Source of the DNA: CAYYKD01 sp964471825
Lineage (GTDB): Bacteria > Spirochaetota > GWE2-31-10 > CAYYKD01
Assembly (NCBI GenBank): GCA_964471825.1
Contig: CAYYKD010000008.1
Coordinates: forward strand, 1-64,000
DNA: 64,000 bases
Direction of reading: 5' to 3'
In this document: positions 16,849 through 25,840 of the stretch, piece after piece
Layout: every line of letters begins with the position of its first letter
Position numbering within the stretch: the first letter of the stretch is position 1
Position numbers and translations under genes: made by a program
Notes under the pieces: generated by a model
Told to the model about the DNA's origin: nothing
Database searches by the model: none
The model's input: the letters and a program-made list of their open reading frames with translations, nothing else

Positions 16849-18267
16849 TTAGCTAACCACCGTACTATTTATTTGTGGGTTTGCATCTTTATAAAGAGGG
16901 AGTGAAAAAATTACAATAGCACCTGACCCACTAATAGGTTTCTCAAATCTTATATTACTGCCATGTTCATTAATAATTCCCTTGCATATAGACAGGCCAA
17001 GCCCAAAACCACCCGTGTTTCTATCTCTTGACTTATCTACTCTGTAAAACTTCTCGAAAACAAGCTCAAACTGATCTTCAGGTATGCCGACTCCATTATC
17101 CGTTATTTTAAACTCAATAAACTTTTCTAATAATCTGGATGAAATAGTTATCTTATTAGCTGATGCTTTTATAGAATTGCTAATCAGATTAGTAAAAACT
17201 CTTTCGATCTTTTCCACATCAATATACAACTCGGCATTTTCAACTTCATCAACATCTAATACAATATTATAGGCAGATTCAAAAGTCTTTGCAACCAAGA
17301 GAAGTCTGTTTCTCAACTCCTCAGATAGTACTGCTTCATTATAAAGAGTTTCTTTTCCCATTTCCAAGCGTGATATTTCAATGATTTCTCCGGCCATCTC
17401 ATTAAGAAAATCAACTTCACTTAGAATGTTTTGATAATAATTTAAAACTTCCTGTTTTGATAAATCCAAGTCCATTATAATTTCAGTATAACCCTTAATG
17501 CGTCCTAACGGTGACCGCAACTCATGACTAATAGTTGCGAGTAATTCATCTCGGATTCTCTTCATTTTAAAAAGCTCGTTGGACATGAAATTTAATGATT
17601 CTGATAATGCACCAACCTCATCATCTGAAATATGATCTATTTGTACTCCAAGATTACCTGATGCTATATTTTTTGCAATATTAGACATCTGTAAAATGGG
17701 AGTAACTATACTTTTAGAAAAAAATATGATAATTGGAAACATGAAAATAGCTGTTAGAACCGAAGCAAAAACAAGACTTCTCAATATTATTAAGTAGTAG
17801 TTAAATTTAATCGACAGATGTATAGATTTAAATGGCATGTTTTCTGCAAATTTAACCTCTCTGGTAATTTCCAAAAAGTATTTTTCCTGTCTTCCATCAT
17901 ATATCAGCTTGGGTGTCTCTTTGAACTCAATAACCCCTTCTATTACCGGTATCCTAATATTGTAACCATGAAAAACTTTTTCTACAGTTCCAAAAATAAT
18001 TTCGGATTCATTAACATCCATTTTTTCCTTAATCTCATTTAAGTCAAAAATGTTTGTTTTTGCTTGATATAAGTTTTCAATCTGTTTTTTAAAAACCGAT
18101 GTTTTTTCCTCAAAAACTGACATCTGATTATCTATCAATTTTTGAAAAATAAAATATGAAAATACAGCGGTTAATAGTAATGATACGGTTAAAAATCCAA
18201 AATAATAAAAAATTATTTTTTTGGTTAAAGTAAATTTTACTTTAGGAAACAATATCTTTGCACTCAA
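16849..18267 (-). CDS. membrane sensor histidine kinase with HAMP domain
   Basis: Two transmembrane helices (about residues 17-41 and 160-185) enclose a periplasmic sensor of about 120 residues. A HAMP segment, a HisKA helix with HELRSPLGRIKGY (phospho-His), and a complete HATPase domain with DNGVGIPEDQFELVFEKF and GFGLGLSI follow. The kinase would phosphorylate the response regulator encoded immediately upstream, whose gene overlaps it by 26 bases. The pair forms a standard OmpR-type two-component system. The signal is unknown; the sensor region is not recognised. Confidence 0.88.
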   Translation of the reverse strand: MSAKILFPKVKFTLTKKIIFYYFGFLTVSLLLTAVFSYFIFQKLIDNQMSVFEEKTSVFKKQIENLYQAKTNIFDLNEIKEKMDVNESEIIFGTVEKVFHGYNIRIPVIEGVIEFKETPKLIYDGRQEKYFLEITREVKFAENMPFKSIHLSIKFNYYLIILRSLVFASVLTAIFMFPIIIFFSKSIVTPILQMSNIAKNIASGNLGVQIDHISDDEVGALSESLNFMSNELFKMKRIRDELLATISHELRSPLGRIKGYTEIIMDLDLSKQEVLNYYQNILSEVDFLNEMAGEIIEISRLEMGKETLYNEAVLSEELRNRLLLVAKTFESAYNIVLDVDEVENAELYIDVEKIERVFTNLISNSIKASANKITISSRLLEKFIEFKITDNGVGIPEDQFELVFEKFYRVDKSRDRNTGGFGLGLSICKGIINEHGSNIRFEKPISGSGAIVIFSLPLYKDANPQINSTVVS

Positions 18268-18952
18268 ATCTATACCCTGATCCCCATACAGTTTTGATAA
18301 AACAAGTTTGCGGCTTCTGTAGTTTCAATTTATTACGGAGATGACTAATGTGCATATCTATTGATCTGTCATAAACTGCATACTCTCTATCCGAGACTAG
18401 TTTTAAGAGTTCCTCTCTACTATAAGTTTTATCTGAGTTAGCAGCAAGAAGATAAAGGATTTCAAACTCTGTTTTAGTTAGTTCATACTCTACGCCATTT
18501 AATAATAATGCTCTTTTATTTTGACTTAACTCGAAACCGGGATAATTAACATCCTTCTTCTCAACGAAATCATGGGTGGAAACTGTACTTCTTCTTAACA
18601 CAGTTCTAATCCGTGCAATTAATTCTCTTGGAGAAAATGGTTTTGTAATATAATCATCGGCTCCCATTTCTAATCCAATTACCTTATCAACTTCCTCCCC
18701 TTTTGCAGTTAACATTATTACAGGTATCGTGAAGTCTTTTTGTACTTTTCTTAGAATATCGAATCCATTTCTATCCGGCAACATTACATCTAACAAGATT
18801 AAATCAGGCTTTTCTCTTGAAATTATTGCTTCTACCTCTACGCCTGTATTAGCAATTAAAACTTGAAACTCGTAATGCGAAAAATATTTTTCAATAATTT
18901 CGGTTAATTTTGTATCATCATCAATTATTAATATCTTTTTTCTGTACTGCAT
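18242..18952 (-). CDS. OmpR/PhoB-family response regulator
   Basis: An N-terminal receiver domain (acidic DDD at residues 11-13, phosphoacceptor Asp55 in LLDVMLPD, conserved Thr in MLTAKG, Lys in ITKPF) is joined to a C-terminal winged-helix domain beginning at about residue 135. The DNA-binding helix ends with RNKLKL and a VWGSGYRF hairpin. It is transcribed with the histidine kinase that it overlaps. It acts in the cytoplasm as a transcription factor. The targets are unknown; the divergent transglutaminase-like gene across the 207-base gap is one candidate. Confidence 0.9.
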   Translation of the reverse strand: MQYRKKILIIDDDTKLTEIIEKYFSHYEFQVLIANTGVEVEAIISREKPDLILLDVMLPDRNGFDILRKVQKDFTIPVIMLTAKGEEVDKVIGLEMGADDYITKPFSPRELIARIRTVLRRSTVSTHDFVEKKDVNYPGFELSQNKRALLLNGVEYELTKTEFEILYLLAANSDKTYSREELLKLVSDREYAVYDRSIDMHISHLRNKLKLQKPQTCFIKTVWGSGYRFECKDIVS

Positions 18953-19159
18953 TTGCTTCTCCGTAATTGTAAATTTTTACAATTATAAATAAAGTCTATT
19001 TTTTTATAAATTGCAACAAAAAAGAACATTAATACAAATTTATTACAAGTTGATTTTATATTTGAAAATATTTTATATAAATAAATTTTTATTCTATAAT
19101 GATATTTATTTTAATAATATTTATTTAAACAAAAATTTAAACAGATATATGGAGGCTAT

Positions 19160-20215
19160 ATGTTGAAATGCTTATTTGTATTATTAACACTAACACCAAC
19201 AATATTGTTTTCCGGCAATATAAATATTGACAGCATAATTTATAATTTTCCTGATGATTTAGTTCTAAATGAAAACATTATATTAGAAAATCAAGATTCT
19301 ACAATTGTAGAACTAACATCGAAAATAGAGTTATCAAACAACTCAGAGGACGATATATCAACAATGTATCTTCATCTGACAACGCCAGCCACTAATAATG
19401 ATTATCAAATTCTTTTAAGTATAAATGCAACAGGCTATGAAAAAATCGAATTAAAAAATCATAAAAATCAAATCGATAGTTACCTGCAATTCACATTTCC
19501 ACTCCAAGCGAAAACTATACACAATATAATTGTAACATTTAAATTATTACTTATTCCGGTAGATTACAACTTTGTTGTGAATAAAATAAAAGAATTTAAA
19601 AAAAATGAGACTGAAAGTATCTATACTGAACCATCAAAATATATAGAATCAGATGCTAATGAGATTAAAATACTTGCTAATAATATTGTCAAATCATCTA
19701 ATAATTTGATCGAACAGACAAAATTAGCATATAAGTTACCTTGGAAGTTGTTACGATTTGAAGTGCAAAAACAACCATTGGGAGCGTTAAAATCCTACTT
19801 GTTAGGCAAGGGGGATTGTACTGAATTTGCGGCTTTATACTGTGCGATCAATAGATCACTGAACATCCCATCAAGATTATACTCTGTATTTTCATTTGGT
19901 AAAGATACATCTAGAACATGGCAAACACCAAACCACACTATTTCCGAGATATACCTAAATGAAATCGGCTGGATACCAATAGATCCAAATCTTGGACAAG
20001 GAAAATTTGCAAATCAACATAGTTTTGGTAAAACAACTAATAATATAATTTATTTCAACCATGAAAATACATGGGTCTGGGGAATACATATTCCCGAAAA
20101 AAACTTAAATAGAAAAAAAATAAAATCAAATATTAAATGGAATGGTAAAATAATTTCTTATGGAAAACCTCATGAGCTTTTCCATAAGTTTAAATTACAA
20201 AATAAATATGATTAA
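19160..20215 (+). CDS. exported transglutaminase-like cysteine protease-fold protein
   Basis: A signal peptide (residues 1-18, ending FSG) is followed by a beta-rich domain of about 150 residues and a transglutaminase-like core. The catalytic triad is readable: Cys220 in GDCTEFA, His in PNHTISEIYL, and Asp in PIDPNLG. Such proteins can act as peptidases or as cross-linking enzymes in the periplasm. The specific substrate is not known. GGAGG precedes the ATG. It is divergent from the response regulator and convergent with dapL, overlapping the latter by four bases. Confidence 0.78.
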   Translation: MLKCLFVLLTLTPTILFSGNINIDSIIYNFPDDLVLNENIILENQDSTIVELTSKIELSNNSEDDISTMYLHLTTPATNNDYQILLSINATGYEKIELKNHKNQIDSYLQFTFPLQAKTIHNIIVTFKLLLIPVDYNFVVNKIKEFKKNETESIYTEPSKYIESDANEIKILANNIVKSSNNLIEQTKLAYKLPWKLLRFEVQKQPLGALKSYLLGKGDCTEFAALYCAINRSLNIPSRLYSVFSFGKDTSRTWQTPNHTISEIYLNEIGWIPIDPNLGQGKFANQHSFGKTTNNIIYFNHENTWVWGIHIPEKNLNRKKIKSNIKWNGKIISYGKPHELFHKFKLQNKYD

Positions 20216-21441
20216 AACTTCAACAATGAAAGTCGGTTAATTGCTTCCTTCACATCTTCCTGCTTACCAAAAGCAGATAATCTAAAATATCCTTCGCCGC
20301 ACTTACCGAAACCAACGCCGGGAGTTCCTACAATTTGGCAATCGTTTAGAAGTTTTGAGAAAAAATCCCATGAACTCATATTGTTAGGTGTTCTAAACCA
20401 AATATATGGGGAATTTACACCACCGGAATAAATAAACTTTAGTCTGCTTAAACCATCTGTAATAATTTTTGCATTTGCCAGATAATAATTTATTAACTCT
20501 TTTGTTTCCTTCTGACCTTCTTCAGTGAAAACTGCTGCAGCACCCTTTTGAATAAAATATGCAACACCATTAAATTTTGTTGATTGTCGTCTAAACCACA
20601 TTTGGTTTATATTATTAACAACACCATTTTCATCTGTAATATTAAGACTCTTAGGCACTATAGTATACGCACATCTTGTTCCTGTAAAGCCTGCAGTTTT
20701 TGATAAACTTCTAAACTCTATAGAACATTTATCTGCTCCATCAATCTCAAATATTGACCTCGGAATATTATCCTCAGTAACAAAAGCTTCATATGCCGCA
20801 TCAAAAAGTATGAGCGATTTATTTGCTAATGCATAATCAACCCACTTTTTTAATTCTTGTTTTGTTAAGACCTGTCCAGATGGATTATTTGGAAAACATA
20901 GATAGATTAGATCAACCGGTTCACTTGGTAAAGAAGGCTTGAAGTTATTCTCAGAACTACATTCTAGATATACAATTTTTTTATACCTGCCTTCTGAATT
21001 ATCTCCTGTTCGACCAGCCATGACATTTGTGTCGATATAAACCGGATATACAGGGTCTGTTATGGCAATTTTTATATTGTTTGAAAATATTTCTTGAATA
21101 TTAGCTGTGTCCTCTTTTGCACCGGTTGAAATAAATATCTCATCCTTATCTATATTGATTCCTCTTCGTTTAAAATCAAAATCAGAAATCGCAGATCTTA
21201 AAAATTCATAACCATTTTCAGGACCATAACCTTTAAAGGTTGAAGAATCAGACATCTCATCAACACCTGATTTAATTGCCTCGATGATTGTAGGAGTCAA
21301 AGGTTTTGTTACATCACCGATTCCCAATCTAATTATTTTTTTTTCCGGATTCTGTTCTCTATAAATGTTTACCCTTTTTGCAATTTCGGAAAATAAATAA
21401 CTTCCCTGAAGTTTTGAATAATTCTCATTTACTCTAATCAT
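20212..21441 (-). CDS. dapL: LL-diaminopimelate aminotransferase
   Basis: DapL converts tetrahydrodipicolinate to LL-diaminopimelate in one transamination, a short cut in lysine and peptidoglycan precursor synthesis found in spirochaetes, Chlamydiae, plants and some anaerobes. The sequence has the family opening YLFSEIAKRV and LGIGDVTKPL. The PLP lysine is in FRSLSKTAGFTGTR. The length of 409 residues is standard. Its presence supports the spirochaete assignment. The gene follows the PanB-like gene on the same strand with an 18-base gap. Confidence 0.92.
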   Translation of the reverse strand: MIRVNENYSKLQGSYLFSEIAKRVNIYREQNPEKKIIRLGIGDVTKPLTPTIIEAIKSGVDEMSDSSTFKGYGPENGYEFLRSAISDFDFKRRGINIDKDEIFISTGAKEDTANIQEIFSNNIKIAITDPVYPVYIDTNVMAGRTGDNSEGRYKKIVYLECSSENNFKPSLPSEPVDLIYLCFPNNPSGQVLTKQELKKWVDYALANKSLILFDAAYEAFVTEDNIPRSIFEIDGADKCSIEFRSLSKTAGFTGTRCAYTIVPKSLNITDENGVVNNINQMWFRRQSTKFNGVAYFIQKGAAAVFTEEGQKETKELINYYLANAKIITDGLSRLKFIYSGGVNSPYIWFRTPNNMSSWDFFSKLLNDCQIVGTPGVGFGKCGEGYFRLSAFGKQEDVKEAINRLSLLKF

Positions 21442-21459
21442 AATAAATATCCTCCTATA

Positions 21460-22161
21460 TTATCTACCAACAACAAAATCTTCATACGAATTATATAATA
21501 ATTCACTCATATTTAAATATGAGCATGGATCTTCTAATAAACCAAATAACTTTGAAAATCTAGCATAATAACCATCTGCATTAATATTTCGAACATTTGA
21601 AAGAACAGGAATAGATAAGTTCTGAGAAGTGTATTTGTAAAAATCAGATTGAAAACCGTTTAAAATAGCTAAAAAACCATTATTACTTTCGTATTCTTTA
21701 ATCATATTAAAAACACTGATAAAATAGGCTTCTTCATTTTGATTATTCTGATAATTTACCTCTAAAGCAAAGGGTATATTAGATCCTAGAATTGTTTTAA
21801 TGTTTTTTCCAATATTAAAACTTCCGTTCAATATTAAAAAGTCAGCTTTATTATTCGTTATAAAATTAGTTATTTTTTCTAATGATATCGAACTTCCGGT
21901 ATATAACGAAGTAACCGGTAAATCAACTGCAAAATATTTGGTAGAAGTGTAATTTTGAATAATATGATAAAAAAATTCTTCCTTTATATATTGAGATGAC
22001 TTAAAACCATGCAATAAGGCAAACTCATCTAAATCAAATCTGAAAAAATCAATATTTTCAATATTGATTTTTTCTTGAACAACATTATTAATTACAGACA
22101 AACCAAAAACCTTTTTTTTATTCAATTTCTTTTCTTTGAAATAACTGGTTATATGATTCAT
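21460..22161 (-). CDS. degenerate PanB-like barrel protein, probably non-catalytic
   Basis: The order of short motifs follows ketopantoate hydroxymethyltransferase (PanB): YFAVDLPVTSLY for the conserved VADMPF strand, ADFLILNG for AxxVKLEGG, IPFALEV for IPVxGHxG, FLAILNGF for IVLEAVP, and a closing LSIPVLSNVRNINADGYY for IPxIGIGAG and DGQ. The aspartate of the metal site is retained, but the two glutamates are replaced by Asn. PanB activity is therefore unlikely. It may bind a different ligand or be a decaying paralogue. Position between jag and dapL gives no clue. The relationship is my reading of motif order only and is uncertain. Confidence 0.45.
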   Translation of the reverse strand: MNHITSYFKEKKLNKKKVFGLSVINNVVQEKINIENIDFFRFDLDEFALLHGFKSSQYIKEEFFYHIIQNYTSTKYFAVDLPVTSLYTGSSISLEKITNFITNNKADFLILNGSFNIGKNIKTILGSNIPFALEVNYQNNQNEEAYFISVFNMIKEYESNNGFLAILNGFQSDFYKYTSQNLSIPVLSNVRNINADGYYARFSKLFGLLEDPCSYLNMSELLYNSYEDFVVGR

Positions 22162-22170
22162 AAAATATTC

Positions 22171-22824
22171 CTATTGATTATCTTCTATAATTCCTTCTTC
22201 CTTGTAGAAAACTCTAACCTTCTTTAGAAGTCCATCGCCTTCTGACTCAGTTGTTACAAGTTTATCATCTTTTAAACACATATGAATAATTCTTCTTTCA
22301 AAAGGGTTCATTGGTTCCAGAAGTATCGGTTTTCCTGATTTTTTTACATCAGAGGCAGCTTTATGAGCGATATTTAGAAGGATTGCCTTTCTTTTATCCC
22401 TATAGTTACCTACATCAATTATTATTTTTGTCCACTTGTTAAAGGATCTATTCATTGTAACATTAACAAGTGTTTGAATAGCTTCAAGAGTTTGACCTTT
22501 TTTACCAATTACGATTGCTGAATCAGGTGATTCAATTTCAATAATAATCTGTTCATCATCTTCATCTATAAGATAAATTTTAGCTTCAATATTCATTTTC
22601 TCTAATAGATCCCTTACAAACATAAGTGACCTATTCCCAAACATTAATTCTTCATCAAACTTAATTTTAAGAGTTACCTCTTCTTTTTTTCCAAAAGAAA
22701 ATAGTCCCCCCTTAGCAGATGAGTCGACCTCTACCTCTACTTGATCTCTTTTTAACTTTAGTATATCTAATGCTGATTCAATAACCTCTTGCTCATCTTT
22801 TCCTGAAAATAATCTTTCTATCAT
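22171..22824 (-). CDS. jag: RNA-binding protein KhpB (Jag) with Jag_N, KH and R3H domains
   Basis: Three domains follow in order: Jag_N (about residues 1-55, with AKGGLFSFGKKEEVTL), a KH domain around IVIGKKGQTLEAIQTL, and an R3H domain with the arginine and histidine spaced as RRIIHM. KhpB works with KhpA as a global RNA chaperone and affects cell-wall growth. The gene sits downstream of yidC and in the rpmH-rnpA-yidC cluster, its usual position. Ten bases separate it from the yidC start region. The length is normal for spirochaetes. Confidence 0.9.
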   Translation of the reverse strand: MIERLFSGKDEQEVIESALDILKLKRDQVEVEVDSSAKGGLFSFGKKEEVTLKIKFDEELMFGNRSLMFVRDLLEKMNIEAKIYLIDEDDEQIIIEIESPDSAIVIGKKGQTLEAIQTLVNVTMNRSFNKWTKIIIDVGNYRDKRKAILLNIAHKAASDVKKSGKPILLEPMNPFERRIIHMCLKDDKLVTTESEGDGLLKKVRVFYKEEGIIEDNQ

Positions 22825-22833
22825 AATATCCCC

Positions 22834-24567
22834 CTAACTTTTCTTCAGTTTTTTTAAAATCTCATTTCTATTAACAAAGACCTGTTGAAATAAATTTAAT
22901 ATATTCATAACAGTCCAATATAATACAAGACCTGATGATACATTATAAAATATAAAAAAGAAAACAATCGGTAACATAAACATCATCATCTTTGTTTGAC
23001 TATTATTGGTTCCTGAGCTTGGAGTTAACGCACTTGTTAAAAATTGAGTTATAACCATTAATATAGGTAGTATGTGAAGTGGAATTCCATTCATACCAAA
23101 CATAGCAAAGGGTATTTCTAAAATTTTATCCGGTGCTGATAGATCTTTAATCCATAAGAAAGAAGAACTTTTTAACTCAACCATATTTACTAACAATTCA
23201 TACATTGCAATAAGCAACGGCATCTGTAATAGTAATGGTAAACATCCGCCTAGCGGATTGATGCCTGATTTTTTGTAGAATTTCATAGTTTCTTCATTTA
23301 ATTTTTGCGGGTCATCCTTAAACTTCAACTGTAATTCTTTTAACTTTGGTTGAACATCCATCATTTTTTTCTGTGAAACCATACTGGAATGTGTAAGCGG
23401 TGCGAGTAATAATTTTATTAAAAATGTAATAATAATAATTGCCAATCCGTAATTTTTAACAATACTATAGATATAGGAAAGGCCCCATCCAATAACATTA
23501 CCGATACCAAAAAGAATGCTTCTTTCTAGTTTATTTATCTTAGAATTAATAATTGAATTATCTCCAAATTTTCTGTTTTTATTGTAATCGCCCAGCACAC
23601 TACCAACTTTTGGACCCAGATAGATATTAAAACTAGCATTTGCAACTGACTTAGATAACTCTCTCGTATAGCCTGTATAATATTTATTATTATCCTTCTG
23701 TCTATAATCAAAAAAGTATCTATATCTTTGATTGTCTGATAAAATAGCAGTTGCAAAATAATGTCCATTATTTACTACCCATCCATCAATATTTTGAGGA
23801 ATCTTATCATTAAATAAATATTTGTCAGGAAAGGATTTTTTATCATTAAACTTAACATCTACTATTTTTTTCCCATCGAAATATGAGAGAAAGTTTTTTA
23901 GTTTCTTGTCGTTTTTTTCGTTAACAATACCTAGCGTAGGCCCCCATCCAATACTAAATGATGAGTTGGAATTATCAAACGCCATTACTTCAGACTTAGA
24001 GTTACTGATTTCTATATCACATTTAAATACAAACTCATCTTTATAGAAAGTAAAAATCTTTTTAACTGTATAGATTGATTCTGTTTCAATATTTTTAAAT
24101 GTTGAAGTAAAGACAAATTTATTATCATCCCGTTTAAATACGAAATAATCATTTCCATCGGTTAAACTATCAAGTGTTATATCACTATCCCAACTTCCTA
24201 GTTTTAACAACAAACCACCATCTCCATCTGTTCCATAATTAATATGATGTAATACTGAGCCATCTCTATTTAAAAATGTGTCTTTAATGAATGCATCTGT
24301 TACAACAGCACCCTTTTCAGAAAATATTAACTTGATATTTTTATTTTCATAGGTTAATAATGACTGATCATAATATCCTCTCTCAGTTAGAGAAGTAAAT
24401 TTTGATGTTTTTTTTACCTGATTGTTGTTTACTAAATTAGGAATATCAGGTTGAATTTGAGTTTGTTCAGGTTTGATTGCAGCATTTTGAGGTTGCCAAA
24501 AAATCCAATAGGCAGTAAATAATAATGCCATAATAACCATAAAGTAAAATGATTTGTTTGTGTCCAT
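22834..24567 (-). CDS. yidC: membrane protein insertase YidC
   Basis: YidC inserts and folds inner-membrane proteins alone or with SecYEG. The 577-residue form has an N-terminal transmembrane helix (about 5-22), a large periplasmic beta domain to about residue 340, and the conserved five-helix insertase core. Core motifs include LLAPLTHSSMVSQKKM, the cytoplasmic loop, and GGCLPLLLQMPLLIAMYELL. The arrangement with an extended periplasmic domain is the Gram-negative type, consistent with a diderm spirochaete. It follows yidD in the ribosome-origin cluster, with the same strand and a 14-base gap. Confidence 0.93.
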   Translation of the reverse strand: MDTNKSFYFMVIMALLFTAYWIFWQPQNAAIKPEQTQIQPDIPNLVNNNQVKKTSKFTSLTERGYYDQSLLTYENKNIKLIFSEKGAVVTDAFIKDTFLNRDGSVLHHINYGTDGDGGLLLKLGSWDSDITLDSLTDGNDYFVFKRDDNKFVFTSTFKNIETESIYTVKKIFTFYKDEFVFKCDIEISNSKSEVMAFDNSNSSFSIGWGPTLGIVNEKNDKKLKNFLSYFDGKKIVDVKFNDKKSFPDKYLFNDKIPQNIDGWVVNNGHYFATAILSDNQRYRYFFDYRQKDNNKYYTGYTRELSKSVANASFNIYLGPKVGSVLGDYNKNRKFGDNSIINSKINKLERSILFGIGNVIGWGLSYIYSIVKNYGLAIIIITFLIKLLLAPLTHSSMVSQKKMMDVQPKLKELQLKFKDDPQKLNEETMKFYKKSGINPLGGCLPLLLQMPLLIAMYELLVNMVELKSSSFLWIKDLSAPDKILEIPFAMFGMNGIPLHILPILMVITQFLTSALTPSSGTNNSQTKMMMFMLPIVFFFIFYNVSSGLVLYWTVMNILNLFQQVFVNRNEILKKLKKS

Positions 24568-24581
24568 AAAATCTCCATTGT

Positions 24582-24800
24582 TTATTTAAGTGGGTCAAAT
24601 CCACCCGCATTCCATGGATTGCAGCGAATTATTCGATAAATTGATAAAAAAATTGCTTTAATGAAATTATACTTTTGAAATGCCTGTTTGGAGTAATCCG
24701 AACAACTCGGATAAAACCTACATGACGGCGGGAATAAAGGAGATAAAAATTTCTGATATATTAGTATTAACTGTATAAATAATTTATTTATTATCTTCAT
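24582..24800 (-). CDS. yidD: membrane protein insertion efficiency factor YidD
   Basis: YidD is a small membrane-associated protein that assists YidC. The family's cysteine motif is seen as PPSCRFYPSCSDYSKQA, followed by RCNPWNAGGFDP near the C-terminus. At 72 residues it is complete. Its start lies 17 bases inside the end of the rnpA coding sequence, an arrangement common in rnpA-yidD pairs and consistent with translational coupling. Confidence 0.92.
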   Translation of the reverse strand: MKIINKLFIQLILIYQKFLSPLFPPSCRFYPSCSDYSKQAFQKYNFIKAIFLSIYRIIRCNPWNAGGFDPLK

Positions 24801-25130
24801 TATACTTATTTATTAAAAAAAGAAATTCGGAATTCAAGGATTCAAATTTTATAGAGTTTTTTTTAACTATCACAACAATATCTACATGAAATAATAATTG
24901 TGACCTGATAGATCTAAAAAATTCTCTTAATATTCGTTTTTGATAATTTCGTTGTACTGAATTTCCTGAAACTCGTTTGCTTACAATTATTCCAAATCTG
25001 GAATAATCTAATGAGTTTTTAAAAAAACCTATAATATAAAATTTACCCTTTAATACAGTACCTTCATTTAGTACTTTATTGAATTCCGTTTTTTTTTTAG
25101 CCGTTCACATTGTTTAAAAGTATAATCCAT
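24784..25130 (-). pseudogene. rnpA: ribonuclease P protein component with frame break at an A10 run
   Basis: Read on the minus strand from ATG 25130, the protein starts MDYTFKQCERLKKK and then leaves frame. After skipping one base in the run of ten A (plus-strand T at 25089-25098) the frame resumes as TEFNKVLNEGTVLKGKFYII and goes on through SRFGIIVSKRVSG and RNYQKRILREFF, the RnpA signature, to the stop at 24784. The interval of 347 bases is one short of a multiple of three. The rest of the protein looks intact (115 residues if restored). RnpA is normally essential, so a sequencing slip or transcriptional slippage on the A run is more likely than a true null. Confidence 0.85.
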
Positions 25131-25136
25131 TGATAA

Positions 25137-25277
25137 TTAGCCCTTAACGGCTAATTTTTTTCTACCTACCAGTCTTCTTCTTTTTAAAACAAGTCTTCCA
25201 CCTTTAGTTTTCATCCTTGCTCTAAAACCACATTTATTAATTCTTCTGGTCTTTGACGGTTGATAAGTCATCTTCAT
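25137..25277 (-). CDS. rpmH: 50S ribosomal protein L34
   Basis: The 46-residue product starts MKMTYQPSKTRRINKCGFRA and ends RRRLVGRKKLAVKG, the standard L34 sequence: a short basic protein buried in the large ribosomal subunit. The gene is too short for most gene lists. It is the first gene of the rpmH-rnpA-yidD-yidC-jag cluster and ends six bases before the rnpA start. A good promoter lies about 70 bases upstream on the minus strand. Confidence 0.95.
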   Translation of the reverse strand: MKMTYQPSKTRRINKCGFRARMKTKGGRLVLKRRRLVGRKKLAVKG

Positions 25278-25346
25278 AAAAAAACTCCTATATATACATA
25301 AAAAAACATTTAATTTAAAATAAAATCTTCAAAATTGAGAGTTGCG

Positions 25347-25376
25347 AATATATCATTTTTTATATATATGTGTCAA
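25347..25376 (-). promoter_or_regulatory. candidate sigma-70 promoter for rpmH
   Basis: On the minus strand TTGACA (25371-25376) is followed after 18 bases by TATATT (25347-25352). The spacing and sequences fit the housekeeping consensus, and it points at rpmH with a leader of about 65 bases. This is a sequence match only. Confidence 0.6.
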
Positions 25377-25503
25377 GTATAATTTAGTATTGAAAATCTT
25401 GATAATCACTGAATATCAAAATAATCAACCTTTAAGCAGATATTAGAGATACTGTAGTATCAATTGTCTTTAAAGAATAATTAATATTTCGCAATAAATA
25501 ACT

Positions 25504-25800
25504 TTAATCAATGTCAAATGACCCGAATTTAAATTTAATATCTATAATATCAGATAGTTGAGAAAAGGCAATAATTTTTTTTAGTAATTCGGATTTAAAT
25601 TGATTTAAAGTTGTTACCCAGCCGGGATGATTACACAATATAATTAAAACATTTTTATCAATTTTTTCAGGTTTTGTAACTTGATATATTTTTTCACCGG
25701 CAATTTCTTTCCATTTTGTTTGAATTTTTTTTAATTTAAAATCTACAAAAAGATTATTTTTTTTTAAAATTTCATCAAGTATATTTTTTAAATCCTCCAT
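25504..25800 (-). CDS. DUF721 (DciA-like) protein
   Basis: A 98-residue protein with the DUF721 core: KIQTKWKEIAGEKIYQVTKPEKI then VLIILCNHPGWVTTLNQFKSELL, which matches the WxxivGxxla...v...tl.v...s..w...l..l...ll pattern. DUF721 proteins include DciA, the ancestral helicase operator that helps load DnaB. The position downstream of recF in the dnaA-dnaN-recF block is the one it occupies in spirochaetes and actinobacteria. The gap to recF is 40 bases. The helicase-loading role is by family, not shown here. Confidence 0.78.
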   Translation of the reverse strand: MEDLKNILDEILKKNNLFVDFKLKKIQTKWKEIAGEKIYQVTKPEKIDKNVLIILCNHPGWVTTLNQFKSELLKKIIAFSQLSDIIDIKFKFGSFDID

Positions 25801-25840
25801 ACAGCACCTCGATTGTTAATTATAGACTTTAAAAAAAATA

